NCBI RefSeq assembly: GCF_900102425.1
Contig: NZ_FNBT01000004.1
Location: 124,001-188,000 of the forward strand
Length of the DNA: 64,000 nt
Direction of reading: 5' to 3'
From: Blastococcus aurantiacus
Lineage (GTDB): Bacteria; Actinomycetota; Actinomycetes; Mycobacteriales; Geodermatophilaceae
Below the pieces are notes generated by a model. The model saw only the letters and a list, made by a program, of their open reading frames with translations, did no database searches and was not told the DNA's origin. Shown here in pieces: positions 16,376-24,251 of this stretch. Each line of letters opens with the position of its first letter. The first letter of the stretch is position 1. Position numbers and translations under genes: made by a program.

Positions 16376-18220
16376 GTGACGACTCCTGCTGCCACCGACC
16401 CGGCCCTCATCCGGAACTTCTGCATCATCGCCCACATCGACCATGGCAAGTCGACGCTGGCCGACCGGATGCTCGAGGTGACCGGACTCGTCGAGGGCCG
16501 TCACATGCGCGCCCAGTACCTCGACCGCATGGACATCGAGCGCGAGCGCGGCATCACCATCAAGGCGCAGAACGTCCGCCTGCCGTGGACGCCGCGCTCC
16601 GGCGCGCACACGGGCACCGAGTACGTGCTCGACATGATCGACACCCCGGGCCACGTGGACTTCACCTACGAGGTGTCCCGCTCGCTGGCTGCCTGCGAGG
16701 GCGCGGTGCTGCTGGTCGACGCCGCCCAGGGCATCGAGGCGCAGACGCTGGCCAACCTGTACCTGGCGCTGGAGAACGACCTCACGATCATCCCGGTGCT
16801 CAACAAGATCGACCTCCCCGCCGCCCAGCCGGAGCGGTACGCCGCGGAGATCGCGCACATCATCGGTTGCGAGCCCGACGACGTGCTGCGGGTCAGCGGC
16901 AAGACCGGCGTCGGCGTCCCCGAGCTGCTCGACCTCATCGTCGAGCGCATCCCGGCCCCGGTCGGTCAGGCCGACGGCGCGGCCCGCGCGATGATCTTCG
17001 ACTCGGTCTACGACATCTACCGCGGCGTCATCACCTACGTGCGCGTGGTGGACGGCCGGATCTCCTCCCGCGACAAGATCAAGATGATGTCGACGGGCGC
17101 CACGCACGAGCTGCTCGAGATCGGCGTGATCTCCCCGGAGCCCAAGCCGGTCGAGAGCCTGGGCGTCGGCGAGGTCGGCTACTTCATCACCGGTGTGAAG
17201 GACGTCCGGCAGTCGCGCGTCGGTGACACCGTCACCCTCCAGCACAAGCCGGCCGCGGAGTCGATCGGCGGCTACCGCGACCCGAAGCCGATGGTGTACT
17301 CCGGGCTCTACCCGATCGACGGCAGCGACTACCCGCTGCTGCGCGAGGCCCTGGACAAGCTGCTGCTCAACGACGCGGCGCTGACCTACGAGCCCGAGAC
17401 GTCGGCGGCGCTGGGCTTCGGCTTCCGCGTCGGCTTCCTGGGCCTGCTGCACCTGGAGATCGTCCGCGAGCGCCTCGAGCGCGAGGCCGGCATCAGCCTG
17501 ATCTCCACCGCGCCCAACGTCGTCTACCGCGTGATCATGGAGGACCGCTCCGAGATCACGGTGACCAACCCGAGCGACTGGCCCGAGGGCAAGATCGACT
17601 CCGTCTACGAGCCGATCGTCAACGCCACGATCATCGCCCCGAGCGACTACACCGGCGCGATCATGGAGCTCTGCCAGGGGCGCCGCGGCCAGCTCGGCGG
17701 CATGGACTACCTGAGCGAGTCCCGCGTCGAACTGCGCTACACGCTGCCGCTGGGCGAGATCATCTTCGATTTCTTCGACGCGCTGAAGTCCAAGACGCGC
17801 GGCTACGCGAGCCTGGACTACCAGGAGGCCGGCGAGCAGGAGTCCTCGCTGGTGAAGGTGGACATCCTGCTGCAGGGCGAGGCGGTCGACGCGTTCAGCG
17901 CGATCGTGCACAAGGACAAGGCCTACAGCTACGGCGTGATGATGGCCGGCAAGCTGCGCGAGCTCATCCCGCGCCAGCAGTTCGAGGTGCCCATCCAGGC
18001 CGCCGTCGGCTCGCGGGTGATCGCCCGCGAGACGGTCCGCGCCATCCGCAAGGACGTCCTCGCCAAGTGCTACGGCGGTGACATCACCCGCAAGCGGAAG
18101 CTGCTGGAGAAGCAGAAGGAGGGCAAGAAGCGGATGAAGATGGTCGGCCGCGTCGAGGTCCCCCAGGAGGCCTTCGTGGCCGCGCTCTCCACCAACGAGT
18201 CCACCGCTTCGAAGAAGTGA
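16376..18220 (+). CDS. lepA: Elongation factor 4 (LepA) GTPase
   Basis: Ribosome-associated GTPase that helps back-translocation or initiation. The 614-residue protein has G1 AHIDHGKST at about 19-27, G2 [11 protein letters not shown]3 DTPGHVDF, G4 NKIDLP, and the LepA-specific C-terminal domain ([24 protein letters not shown]). GTG 16376 is the closest start to the conserved N-terminus. Its stop overlaps the MOSC gene by GTGA. Confidence 0.97.
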   Translation: MTTPAATDPALIRNFCIIAHIDHGKSTLADRMLEVTGLVEGRHMRAQYLDRMDIERERGITIKAQNVRLPWTPRSGAHTGTEYVLDMIDTPGHVDFTYEVSRSLAACEGAVLLVDAAQGIEAQTLANLYLALENDLTIIPVLNKIDLPAAQPERYAAEIAHIIGCEPDDVLRVSGKTGVGVPELLDLIVERIPAPVGQADGAARAMIFDSVYDIYRGVITYVRVVDGRISSRDKIKMMSTGATHELLEIGVISPEPKPVESLGVGEVGYFITGVKDVRQSRVGDTVTLQHKPAAESIGGYRDPKPMVYSGLYPIDGSDYPLLREALDKLLLNDAALTYEPETSAALGFGFRVGFLGLLHLEIVRERLEREAGISLISTAPNVVYRVIMEDRSEITVTNPSDWPEGKIDSVYEPIVNATIIAPSDYTGAIMELCQGRRGQLGGMDYLSESRVELRYTLPLGEIIFDFFDALKSKTRGYASLDYQEAGEQESSLVKVDILLQGEAVDAFSAIVHKDKAYSYGVMMAGKLRELIPRQQFEVPIQAAVGSRVIARETVRAIRKDVLAKCYGGDITRKRKLLEKQKEGKKRMKMVGRVEVPQEAFVAALSTNESTASKK

Positions 18221-18873
18221 CCGGCCGGGTCGAGGCGGTCTGCGTCTCGGGCGCGGACCTGCTGCCACTGCCCGACAAGCGGCCCAACCGCAGCGGGATT
18301 CGCAAGTTGCCGGTCGCCGGCCGGGTCGCCGTCCACGAACTCGGTCTGGACGGCGACGTCCAGGTCAACAAGAAGCACCACGGCGGCGAGGGCCAGGCGG
18401 TCTACGCCTACGCCCAGGAGGACGCCGAGTTCTGGATCGCCGAGCTCGGCCGAGAGCTCCCGCCCGGACGCTTCGGCGAGAACCTGCGCACCTCCGGCGT
18501 CGATCTGCGCAATGCCGTCCTGGGGGACCGCTGGCGGGTGGGGACGGCGCTGCTCGAGGTGACGGCGTGGCGTACGCCGTGCGCCAACTTCGCCCGCTTC
18601 TGGGACGTCCCTGACCTGGTCAAGCGCTTCGCCGCACACGGCGCGACGGGTGCCTACCTGCGGGTGCTGGAGACCGGCGACGTCGGCGCCGGCGACGAGG
18701 TGGAGCTCGTGTCCCGCCCCGACCACGGGATCACCGTCGAGACGGCCTTCCGGATCGTGATGACGCAGAAGTCGCGGCTGCCCGAGCTGGCGCCCGCCGT
18801 CCAGTACCTGCCGGTGAAGGACCAGCCGAAGATGGCCGCCAAGATCGCCGCCCGCAGCGCCGCAGCTTCCTGA
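18217..18873 (+). CDS. MOSC domain protein (YiiM-like)
   Basis: MOSC domains handle sulfur or molybdenum-cofactor substrates, and YiiM-type proteins detoxify N-hydroxylated bases. This 218-residue protein has the YiiM layout: [27 protein letters not shown], and a cysteine in [14 protein letters not shown] that would be the persulfide or catalytic residue, followed by the family's 3-alpha C-terminus. It is translationally coupled to lepA through GTGA. Confidence 0.85.
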   Translation: MTGRVEAVCVSGADLLPLPDKRPNRSGIRKLPVAGRVAVHELGLDGDVQVNKKHHGGEGQAVYAYAQEDAEFWIAELGRELPPGRFGENLRTSGVDLRNAVLGDRWRVGTALLEVTAWRTPCANFARFWDVPDLVKRFAAHGATGAYLRVLETGDVGAGDEVELVSRPDHGITVETAFRIVMTQKSRLPELAPAVQYLPVKDQPKMAAKIAARSAAAS

Positions 18874-18885
18874 GGCCGGCAGTCC

Positions 18886-19422
18886 TCAGGAGTTCAGCGC
18901 GAGGGTGACCTCGTCGCGCAGGGCCGGGAGGTCGACGCCGCGGTCGTGCAGCACCTTGGCCGCGAGGCCCTCGCCCTCGCGGATGAGCCCGAGCAGCAGG
19001 TGGCCGTCGCTGATGCTGCGCGACTTGAGCGCGATCGCCTCGCGCAGCGACAGCTCGAGCACCTTCTTCGCGCGAGGCGTGAAGGGGATGTGCCCGGTGC
19101 GCCTGCGTCGGTCGCCCTGGTCGTCCAGCGCGCCGGGGCCGAACGTGGCCTCGACCGAGGTGCGGACGGCGTCCAGGTCGATGCCGATCGAGGTCAGTGC
19201 CGAGGCGTCTAGCTCGGTGCCGGTGAAGCGGGCCACGTCGGTGGCCACCGCAGAGCGCGTGAGGCCGTGCCGGCCGAGCACGGCGGAGGACGTCGTCCCC
19301 TGCCGGGTCAGCAGGGCGAGCAGCAGGTGCTCGGTGCCGATCCGGTCGTGCCGCAGGGCGCGGGCCTCCTGCTGGGCGCCCTCGACCACCTGCCGGGCCT
19401 CCGGCGTGAAGCGTTCGAACAT
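18886..19422 (-). CDS. Clp N-terminal domain protein (ClpC-N repeat pair)
   Basis: A 178-residue protein made of two Clp-N repeats, beginning MFERFTPEARQVVEGAQQEA with GTEHLLLALL, and again FTPRAKKVLELSLREA with ISDGHLLLGLI. These are the adaptor/substrate-binding modules of ClpC ATPases, but no AAA domain follows, so it may compete for or modulate ClpC substrates. The start is ATG 19422, two bases after the stop of the HTH gene, giving an operon. Probably controlled by the autoregulated promoter at 19673-19720. Confidence 0.85.
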   Translation of the reverse strand: MFERFTPEARQVVEGAQQEARALRHDRIGTEHLLLALLTRQGTTSSAVLGRHGLTRSAVATDVARFTGTELDASALTSIGIDLDAVRTSVEATFGPGALDDQGDRRRRTGHIPFTPRAKKVLELSLREAIALKSRSISDGHLLLGLIREGEGLAAKVLHDRGVDLPALRDEVTLALNS

Positions 19423-19424
19423 CG

Positions 19425-19673
19425 TCAGTCCCTCCGTCGGAGCGGCGCCCTGCTGGTCGAGGACCTGCCGCGTGAGTGCTTCTTGTGGACGGCCTGCCTG
19501 CTGACGCCGAGCCGCTCGGCGATCTGCTCCCACGTCCAGCCCTGGTTGCGGGCGTTGCCGACCTGGAGCTCCTCCAGGCGCTCGACGAGAACGCGCATCG
19601 AGCGGACCGCCGCCAGGCCGACGGCCGGGTCCTTGCTGCTGGCCGCGGAGGCCACCTGCGCTGTGTCCGCCAT
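19425..19673 (-). CDS. Small helix-turn-helix regulator paired with Clp-N protein
   Basis: An 82-residue protein. The helix-turn-helix GWTWEQIAERLGVSRQAVHKKH is at about residues 47-68, preceded by a helix (AAVRSMRVLVERLEELQVG). Short HTH proteins of this kind commonly sit directly before a Clp-N protein in actinobacteria. ATG 19673 follows the -10 TAGGTT by seven bases, so it is leaderless. Two palindromic operators overlap its promoter, which suggests that it represses its own operon. Confidence 0.85.
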   Translation of the reverse strand: MADTAQVASAASSKDPAVGLAAVRSMRVLVERLEELQVGNARNQGWTWEQIAERLGVSRQAVHKKHSRGRSSTSRAPLRRRD

Positions 19674-19677
19674 GGCT

Positions 19678-19720
19678 GTCAACCTAGGTTGCGCTGACCA
19701 GACTGTCAACCTCGGTTGAC
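19678..19720 (-). promoter_or_regulatory. Promoter with twin palindromic operators for the HTH/Clp-N operon
   Basis: Two related palindromes, GTCAACC-TA-GGTTGCG (19678-19693) and GTCAACC-TC-GGTTGAC (19705-19720), are centred 27 bases apart. On the minus strand they contain a near-ideal promoter: TTGACA (19709-19704), a 17-base spacer, TAGGTT (19686-19681), then seven bases to ATG 19673. One operator covers the -35 and the other the -10. Confidence 0.8.
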
Positions 19721-19760
19721 GACCCCTGCGTGAGAAGGTGGAGAGGAGCCCGACCCGGCT

Positions 19761-19804
19761 CCCGGACGAGCGGTGCCGTACCCGGTGTGCGACAAGACGG
19801 CGCC
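19761..19804 (+). promoter_or_regulatory. Guanidine-III riboswitch (ykkC-III)
   Basis: The sequence contains the class III blocks in order: CCGGACGAG, GCCGTACCCGG, and ACAAGACGGCGCC, with the expected short spacing of the pseudoknot. It ends right at the AGAGGAG ribosome binding site (19805-19811), fitting translational control: guanidine binding exposes the site. The regulated gene is a guanidine exporter homologue. Confidence 0.9.
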
Positions 19805-19817
19805 AGAGGAGTTCTCG

Positions 19818-20132
19818 ATGGCGTGGGCCGTGCTCGTCGTGTCCGGGATGCTCGAAGCGGTGTGGGCGACCGCACTGGGGCGGTCGGCCGGGTTCACCCG
19901 GCTCGTCCCGTCGATCGTCTTCGCCGTCGCAGTCGTGCTCAGCATGGTGGGGCTGGCGTACGCGATGCGTGACCTGCCCGTGGGCACCGCCTACGCGGTG
20001 TGGGTCGGCATCGGGGCCTCGCTCACCGTCGTGTATGCGATGGCGACCGGTACCGAGCCGGTGTCGCTGGCGAAGATCCTGCTGATCATGGGGCTCATCG
20101 GCTGCGTCGTCGGCCTCAAGCTCGTGCACTGA
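19818..20132 (+). CDS. gdx: Guanidinium exporter Gdx (SugE), small multidrug resistance family
   Basis: A 104-residue, four-helix SMR transporter. The essential membrane glutamate is in SGMLEAVWATALG (Glu13), and TAYAVWVGIGA with VSLAKILLIMGLIGCVVGLKL matches the Gdx subgroup that exchanges protons for guanidinium. ATG 19818 has AGAGGAG at 19805-19811. The riboswitch directly upstream strongly supports guanidine as substrate rather than quaternary ammonium compounds. Single gene, working as an antiparallel dimer. Confidence 0.93.
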   Translation: MAWAVLVVSGMLEAVWATALGRSAGFTRLVPSIVFAVAVVLSMVGLAYAMRDLPVGTAYAVWVGIGASLTVVYAMATGTEPVSLAKILLIMGLIGCVVGLKLVH

Positions 20133-20138
20133 CGGAAG

Positions 20139-20190
20139 GACCCCGTCCCCCTCGCCGCTCGCAAGCTCGCGCGAGCCTCCGGACGGGGCC
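20139..20190. terminator. Hairpin between gdx and the convergent oxidoreductase
   Basis: Arms CCCCGTCC (20141-20148) and GGACGGGG (20181-20188) with an inner GCTCGC/GCGAGC pairing. Suitable as a bidirectional terminator for the convergent genes. Confidence 0.6.
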
Positions 20191-20207
20191 GTACGGCAGC
20201 CGCGGGC

Positions 20208-21173
20208 TCACAGCGTGAAGACGATCTTCCCGTTGGTGCGGCCCTCGGACATGCGCGCGAAGCCCTCGCGGGCCTCGGTGAGGGGCAGTTCGACGTCGAT
20301 GATCGGGCGGACGCCGGTGACGGCGCACATGCGGATGAGCGCCTCGAGCTCGTCCTTGGTGCCCATCGTCGAGCCGATGACCGACAGCTGGGTGAAGAAG
20401 ACCCGGTTGAGCTCCGCGCCGGGGTCGTACCCGGTCGTGGCGCCCGAGGTGACGATGACGCCGCCGGGCCTGAGGGACTTGATGCTGTGGCTCCAGGTCG
20501 CCTTGCCGACGGTCTCCATGACGCCGTCCACCCGCTCGGGCAGCCGGGCGCCGCTCTCGAACGCCTGCTCGGCGCCGAGGGCGAGGGCGGCGGCCCGCTT
20601 CTCCTCGCTGCGGCCGGTCACCCAGATGCGATAGCCGGCCGCGCGGCCCAGCACGATCAGCGCCGTCGCGACACCACCGCTGGCGCCCTGGACCAGCACC
20701 GTCTGCCCGGGGCGCAGGCCGGACCGGACGAAGAGCATCCGGTAGGCGGTCAGCCACGCGGTGGGCAGGCAGGCGGCCTCGGCGAAGGACAGGTCGGCCG
20801 GCTTGGGCAGCAGGTTCCGGCGGGGGACGGCGACCCGCTCGGCCATCGAGCCCTGGTGCACCTCGGACAGCAGTGACCGCTTGGGGTCCAGCGTCTCGTC
20901 GCCCATCCAGCCCGGGCTGGCGATGACGCCGTGCACGACGACCTCGTTGCCGTCCTCGTCGATACCGGCGGCGTCGGTGCCCAGGATCATCGGCATGCGC
21001 TCCGCCGGCAGGCCGATGCCCTGGAGGCTGAACAGGTCGTGGTGGTTCAGGGAGACGGCCTTGACCTGGATGGTCGTCCAGCCGTCGGGCACCACCGGCT
21101 CCGGGCGCTCACCGACCTCGAGGACGGAGAGCGGGTCCTTCGGGGCGGGCGTCGAGACGAAGGCAGCGAGCAT
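20208..21173 (-). CDS. Zinc-type alcohol dehydrogenase-like / quinone oxidoreductase (MDR superfamily)
   Basis: A 321-residue NAD(P)-dependent oxidoreductase. It has a GroES-like N-terminal domain (SLNHHDLFSLQG, LGTDAAGIDEDG) and a Rossmann domain with VLVQGASGGVATALIVLGRAAG (about residues 155-176). It lacks the four-cysteine structural zinc loop of classical alcohol dehydrogenases, so it groups with quinone-oxidoreductase-like MDR proteins. Substrate unknown. Convergent with gdx. Confidence 0.85.
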   Translation of the reverse strand: MLAAFVSTPAPKDPLSVLEVGERPEPVVPDGWTTIQVKAVSLNHHDLFSLQGIGLPAERMPMILGTDAAGIDEDGNEVVVHGVIASPGWMGDETLDPKRSLLSEVHQGSMAERVAVPRRNLLPKPADLSFAEAACLPTAWLTAYRMLFVRSGLRPGQTVLVQGASGGVATALIVLGRAAGYRIWVTGRSEEKRAAALALGAEQAFESGARLPERVDGVMETVGKATWSHSIKSLRPGGVIVTSGATTGYDPGAELNRVFFTQLSVIGSTMGTKDELEALIRMCAVTGVRPIIDVELPLTEAREGFARMSEGRTNGKIVFTL

Positions 21174-21275
21174 GACCGGACGCTAACCGAGACGCCGCGG
21201 CCCAGCGACGCGGGTGGTTGACCGCACCCCTAGCCTGGCGCTGATCCCACCCGGTCGACGCAAGGAGCCCCCTCG

Positions 21276-22118
21276 ATGGCGACACGTGCACTCGTTCTCG
21301 GAGGCGGCGGTGTCGCCGGTATCGCCTGGGAGCTCGGACTGCTGAGCGGCTGGGCCGCCGAGGGCGTCGACGTCACGTCCGCCGACCTGATCGTCGGGAC
21401 GTCGGCCGGCTCCGTCGTGGGTGCGCAGCTGCGGCTCAGCGGCGACCTGCAGGGCCTCTACGAGCGCCAGCTCCTCCCGCCCGTCGGGGAGCTGAAGGTC
21501 GAGTTCGACGGCGTCTCCGCCATGGCAGCCTTCGCCGAGGCGATGAAGGGCAACACCGGCGAGCAGGACGCGCGGGCCCGCCTCGGTGCGCTCGCCCTCA
21601 CCGTGGACGCCGTCCCCGAGGCCCAGCGCCGCGCCATCATCGAGGGCCGCATCGGCGACCCGGAGTGGCCGATCGCACGGCTGATCATCACCGCCGTCGA
21701 CACGGCGGACGGGGAGTTCCTGCCGTTCGACGCGTCCTCGGGCGTGCGCCTGCTCGACGCCGTGACCGCCAGCTGCGCCGTCCCCGGCGTCTGGCCGCCG
21801 GTCACCGTGAACGGCCGGCGGCTGATGGACGGCGGCATGCGCTCGGTCACCAACGCCGACCTGGCCGCGGGCTGCGAGAAGGTCCTCGTGGTGACGCCGA
21901 CGCGCGGCATGCCCGGTGGGCTGCTCGGCCCCGGCCTGGACCGGGAGATCGAGATCCTGGAGAAGGAGGCCGAGGTGCACGTGGTCACCGCGGACGAGGC
22001 GGCGCTCGCGGCCTTCGGCAGCAACGTGCTCGACCCGGCCACCCGCGAGCCCTCGGCGCGCGCCGGCCGGGCGCAGGCCGCCGCCACCCTCGAGGCCGCC
22101 CGCGCCTTCTGGGGCTGA
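21276..22118 (+). CDS. Patatin-like phospholipase
   Basis: Lipid acyl hydrolase of 280 residues. The oxyanion loop GGGGVAG is at about 9-15, the nucleophile serine is in GTSAG (Ser43), and the Asp of the catalytic dyad is in DGG (Asp185). There is no signal peptide, so it acts in the cytoplasm. AAGGAG lies just before the ATG, and TAGCCT at 21230-21235 may be its -10, so this gene has a conventional leader. Confidence 0.9.
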   Translation: MATRALVLGGGGVAGIAWELGLLSGWAAEGVDVTSADLIVGTSAGSVVGAQLRLSGDLQGLYERQLLPPVGELKVEFDGVSAMAAFAEAMKGNTGEQDARARLGALALTVDAVPEAQRRAIIEGRIGDPEWPIARLIITAVDTADGEFLPFDASSGVRLLDAVTASCAVPGVWPPVTVNGRRLMDGGMRSVTNADLAAGCEKVLVVTPTRGMPGGLLGPGLDREIEILEKEAEVHVVTADEAALAAFGSNVLDPATREPSARAGRAQAAATLEAARAFWG

Positions 22119-22121
22119 CCC

Positions 22122-22643
22122 TCAGGACGGAGGGTCACCGGCGAGCCGGCCGACCAGCTCCACCACCAGCTCGTCGACCGGGCGCCGCGCGTCGACCCGC
22201 AGGCATTCGCCCTCGGCCCACGGCGCGTACGCCGCTGCGCGCGCCATGACCTCGTTCCACGACGGCTCGGGTACGTGCGCCAGGTCCCGGAGCCGGGTCT
22301 CCAGCCGCCGACGGTGTTCGACCGGGTCGTCGAGCGTCAGCACCACGAACACGAGGTCGCTGTCCGTGGCGGCTGCCCCGGCCCGCCAGGTGCCCCGGGC
22401 CGGCTCGCTGTCGTTCACCGCGTCCACCACGACGGTCAGCCCGAGCGCGAGGTTCTGCTCAGCGACGGCCCGCGCTGCCTCGTAGGCGGCCACCCCGGTC
22501 CGCCACCCGGGCGGGAGTCCGGATCCGAGGAGGGCGTCCTCGACCGTGTCGATGGACAGGTGGACGGCTCCGGAGCGGGCGGCGAGTCCGGCGGCGACCG
22601 CAGACTTCCCGGTGCCGGGCAGGCCCGACACGACGACGAGCAC
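22122..22643 (-). CDS. P-loop kinase-like ATP-binding protein downstream of selD
   Basis: A 173-residue AAA_33/zeta-type small kinase. Walker A GLPGTGKS is at about residues 7-14, SIDTVEDALLG resembles the LID-side acidic motif of nucleotide or toxin kinases, and RRRLETRLRD supplies arginines. GTG 22643 lies one base after the selD stop, so it is co-transcribed with selD. Substrate unknown. Its fold class also includes the archaeal/eukaryotic kinase that phosphorylates seryl-tRNA-Sec, but nothing here proves such a role. Confidence 0.8.
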   Translation of the reverse strand: MLVVVSGLPGTGKSAVAAGLAARSGAVHLSIDTVEDALLGSGLPPGWRTGVAAYEAARAVAEQNLALGLTVVVDAVNDSEPARGTWRAGAAATDSDLVFVVLTLDDPVEHRRRLETRLRDLAHVPEPSWNEVMARAAAYAPWAEGECLRVDARRPVDELVVELVGRLAGDPPS

Positions 22644-22644
22644 G

Positions 22645-23652
22645 TCAGCGGACGACGACGACGTGCTCCCCGCGGGGCACGAACTCGCCGATGACCGGGG
22701 CACCGGGCACCTCGCCGCCGAGCAGCAGCCCGCCGGAGGTCTGCGCATCGGCCAGCAGCAGCGCCTCGTCCTCGGACACGGCCGACAGGTCGGTGTGCGC
22801 GCGCACCCAGTCCAGGTTGCGCCGGGTGCCGCCGGAGACGAACCCCGCCGCCAGTGCCTCGCGGGCGCCGGTGAGGTACGGGACGGCGGCGGCGTCGACC
22901 ACCGCCGTCACGCCGCTGGCCCGCGCCATCTTGTAGAGGTGGCCGAGCAGGCCGAATCCCGTGACGTCGGTGCCGGCGCGGATGCCCGCGGCCACCGCGG
23001 CCTGCCCCGCCTCGCGGTTGAGCGCGGTCATCGAGGCGACGGCCTCCTCCGAGACCTCGCCGGTCGCCTTCATCCGGCTGTTCAGCACCCCGACGCCCAG
23101 CGGCTTGGTGAGGCTCAGCGGGGTGCCGGCCACGGCGCCGGAGTTGGTGATGATCCGGTCGACGTCGACCACTCCGGTGACGGCCATGCCGTACTTGGGC
23201 TCGGGGTCGTCGATCGAGTGCCCACCGCCGACGTGGCAACCCGCCTCGTGCGCCACCTCCAGGCCGCCGCGCAGCACCTCCGCGGCGAGTTCGGCCGGCA
23301 GCACGTCGCGCGGCCAGCCCAGCAGGTTCACCGCGACCACGGGGGTGCCGCCCATCGCGTAGACGTCGGACAGCGCGTTGGCCGCGGCGATCCGGCCGAA
23401 GGTGTACGCGTCGTCGACCACCGGGGTGAAGAAGTCGGTCGTCAGCACCAGGCCCTGCCCGCCGGCGATGCGGACGACCGCCGCGTCGTCGCCGTCGTCC
23501 AGACCGATGACCAGTTCGGCAGCGGGGTCGGCCGGTCCGCGCGCGGTCAGGCCCGAGACGACGGCCTCCAGCTCGCCGGGCGGGATCTTGCAGGCGCAGC
23601 CCCCGCCGTGGGCGTACTGCGTCAGCCGGACCGGAGGGGCAGTCGTCGTCAC
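22645..23652 (-). CDS. selD: Selenide, water dikinase (selenophosphate synthetase)
   Basis: Makes selenophosphate, the selenium donor for SelA, from selenide and ATP. The 335-residue protein has the glycine-rich loop HGGGCACK with cysteine (Cys19) at the active position and Lys22, equivalent to E. coli Cys17/Lys20; this copy does not itself need selenocysteine. TDFFTPVVDDAYTFGRIAAANALSD and GGHSIDDPEPKYG are conserved metal/ATP segments. GTG 23652 follows TAGCGT by seven bases, so it is probably leaderless. Confidence 0.97.
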   Translation of the reverse strand: MTTTAPPVRLTQYAHGGGCACKIPPGELEAVVSGLTARGPADPAAELVIGLDDGDDAAVVRIAGGQGLVLTTDFFTPVVDDAYTFGRIAAANALSDVYAMGGTPVVAVNLLGWPRDVLPAELAAEVLRGGLEVAHEAGCHVGGGHSIDDPEPKYGMAVTGVVDVDRIITNSGAVAGTPLSLTKPLGVGVLNSRMKATGEVSEEAVASMTALNREAGQAAVAAGIRAGTDVTGFGLLGHLYKMARASGVTAVVDAAAVPYLTGAREALAAGFVSGGTRRNLDWVRAHTDLSAVSEDEALLLADAQTSGGLLLGGEVPGAPVIGEFVPRGEHVVVVR

Positions 23653-23725
23653 GGTTCCGACGCTAGTTCGCCTGGGCGCAGGGTGCCCGACAGCACGGGA
23701 GCGGGGCGGACAGCATGGAGCCCGG

Positions 23726-24112
23726 TCAGGCCCGGCCTCCGGGGAGCAGGACCAGCCGGGGCGGCTGGACGGCGTCCGGCTCGGGACGGCGTGCCCGGCC
23801 CGCGGGGTGCCGCGACCGGGAACCGGGCTCGCTGGCGGAGCGACGCAACTGGGCGCTGGTCCGCCGGCCCGCGTCGCGGAGCTCGGCCCGCGCGTGCGGG
23901 TCGGGTTCGAGCACCGCGAGCACCTTCTCCAGCGCCAGGCGACCGGCGTCGGCGAACGGGCCGTCGGGCTGGGCGGCCAGCGCCACGGCGACGGCGGCGG
24001 CCTCCTCGGGCGTGAGGGTGACCGGCGGCAGGAGCGCGGGGGAGCGGGACTCGGTGCGGTTCACGAGGGGGATGCTGGCAGCGACCTCCGACAGTTTTCG
24101 TCGCGCCGGCAC
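23726..24112 (-). CDS. Hypothetical protein resembling a linker fragment of WYL-domain regulators
   Basis: A 128-residue frame from GTG 24112. Its middle part (PVTLTPEEAAAVAVALAAQP and GRLALEKVLAVL) looks like the helical linker between the HTH and WYL domains of WYL regulators, but neither of those domains is present and the last 45 residues are low-complexity, arginine-rich. It is either a degraded remnant or a lineage-specific small protein. Its first codon lies only 15 bases from the tRNA-Sec gene, overlapping the tRNA promoter region. Confidence 0.4.
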   Translation of the reverse strand: MPARRKLSEVAASIPLVNRTESRSPALLPPVTLTPEEAAAVAVALAAQPDGPFADAGRLALEKVLAVLEPDPHARAELRDAGRRTSAQLRRSASEPGSRSRHPAGRARRPEPDAVQPPRLVLLPGGRA

Positions 24113-24113
24113 G

Positions 24114-24119
24114 TAGGCT
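24114..24119 (+). promoter_or_regulatory. -10 element of the tRNA-Sec gene
   Basis: TAGGCT ends seven bases before the mature tRNA 5' end, so transcription would begin almost at the first tRNA base. A matching -35 is not obvious. Confidence 0.45.
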
Positions 24120-24126
24120 GCCCGAC

Positions 24127-24222
24127 GGAGGCGTCAGGGTGTCTGGTGGCCCCCGCGGCCTCTAAAGCCGACGTGGCCGAGTACCTCGGTCAGGCGGGTT
24201 CGATTCCCGTCCGCCTCCGCCA
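24127..24222 (+). tRNA. selC: tRNA-Sec with anticodon CUA (reads UAG)
   Basis: Selenocysteine tRNA of 96 nt including an encoded CCA (24220-24222) and the Sec-typical G73 (24219). Acceptor GGAGGCG pairs with CGCCTCC. The long variable arm (about 24174-24192) is an eight-pair stem with loop TAC. T arm: GCGGG-TTCGATT-CCCGT. The anticodon loop CTCTAAA (24160-24166) is closed by CGGC/GCCG and gives anticodon 24162-24164 = CTA, where the usual tRNA-Sec loop CTTCAAA gives TCA. It would therefore insert selenocysteine at UAG. Oddities: T40/C51-type mismatch in the D stem, G/A at the base of the anticodon stem, T/C at the eighth acceptor position. It sits between selD and selA, which supports the identity. 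Confidence 0.92.
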
Positions 24223-24251
24223 CCTCCTCCGCCCGCCTACGCTGCGGTGCG

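Noticed and set aside
22645..23652. SelD as a selenoprotein
   Set aside because: The active-site position carries a cysteine (GGGCACK), with no in-frame UAG or UGA.
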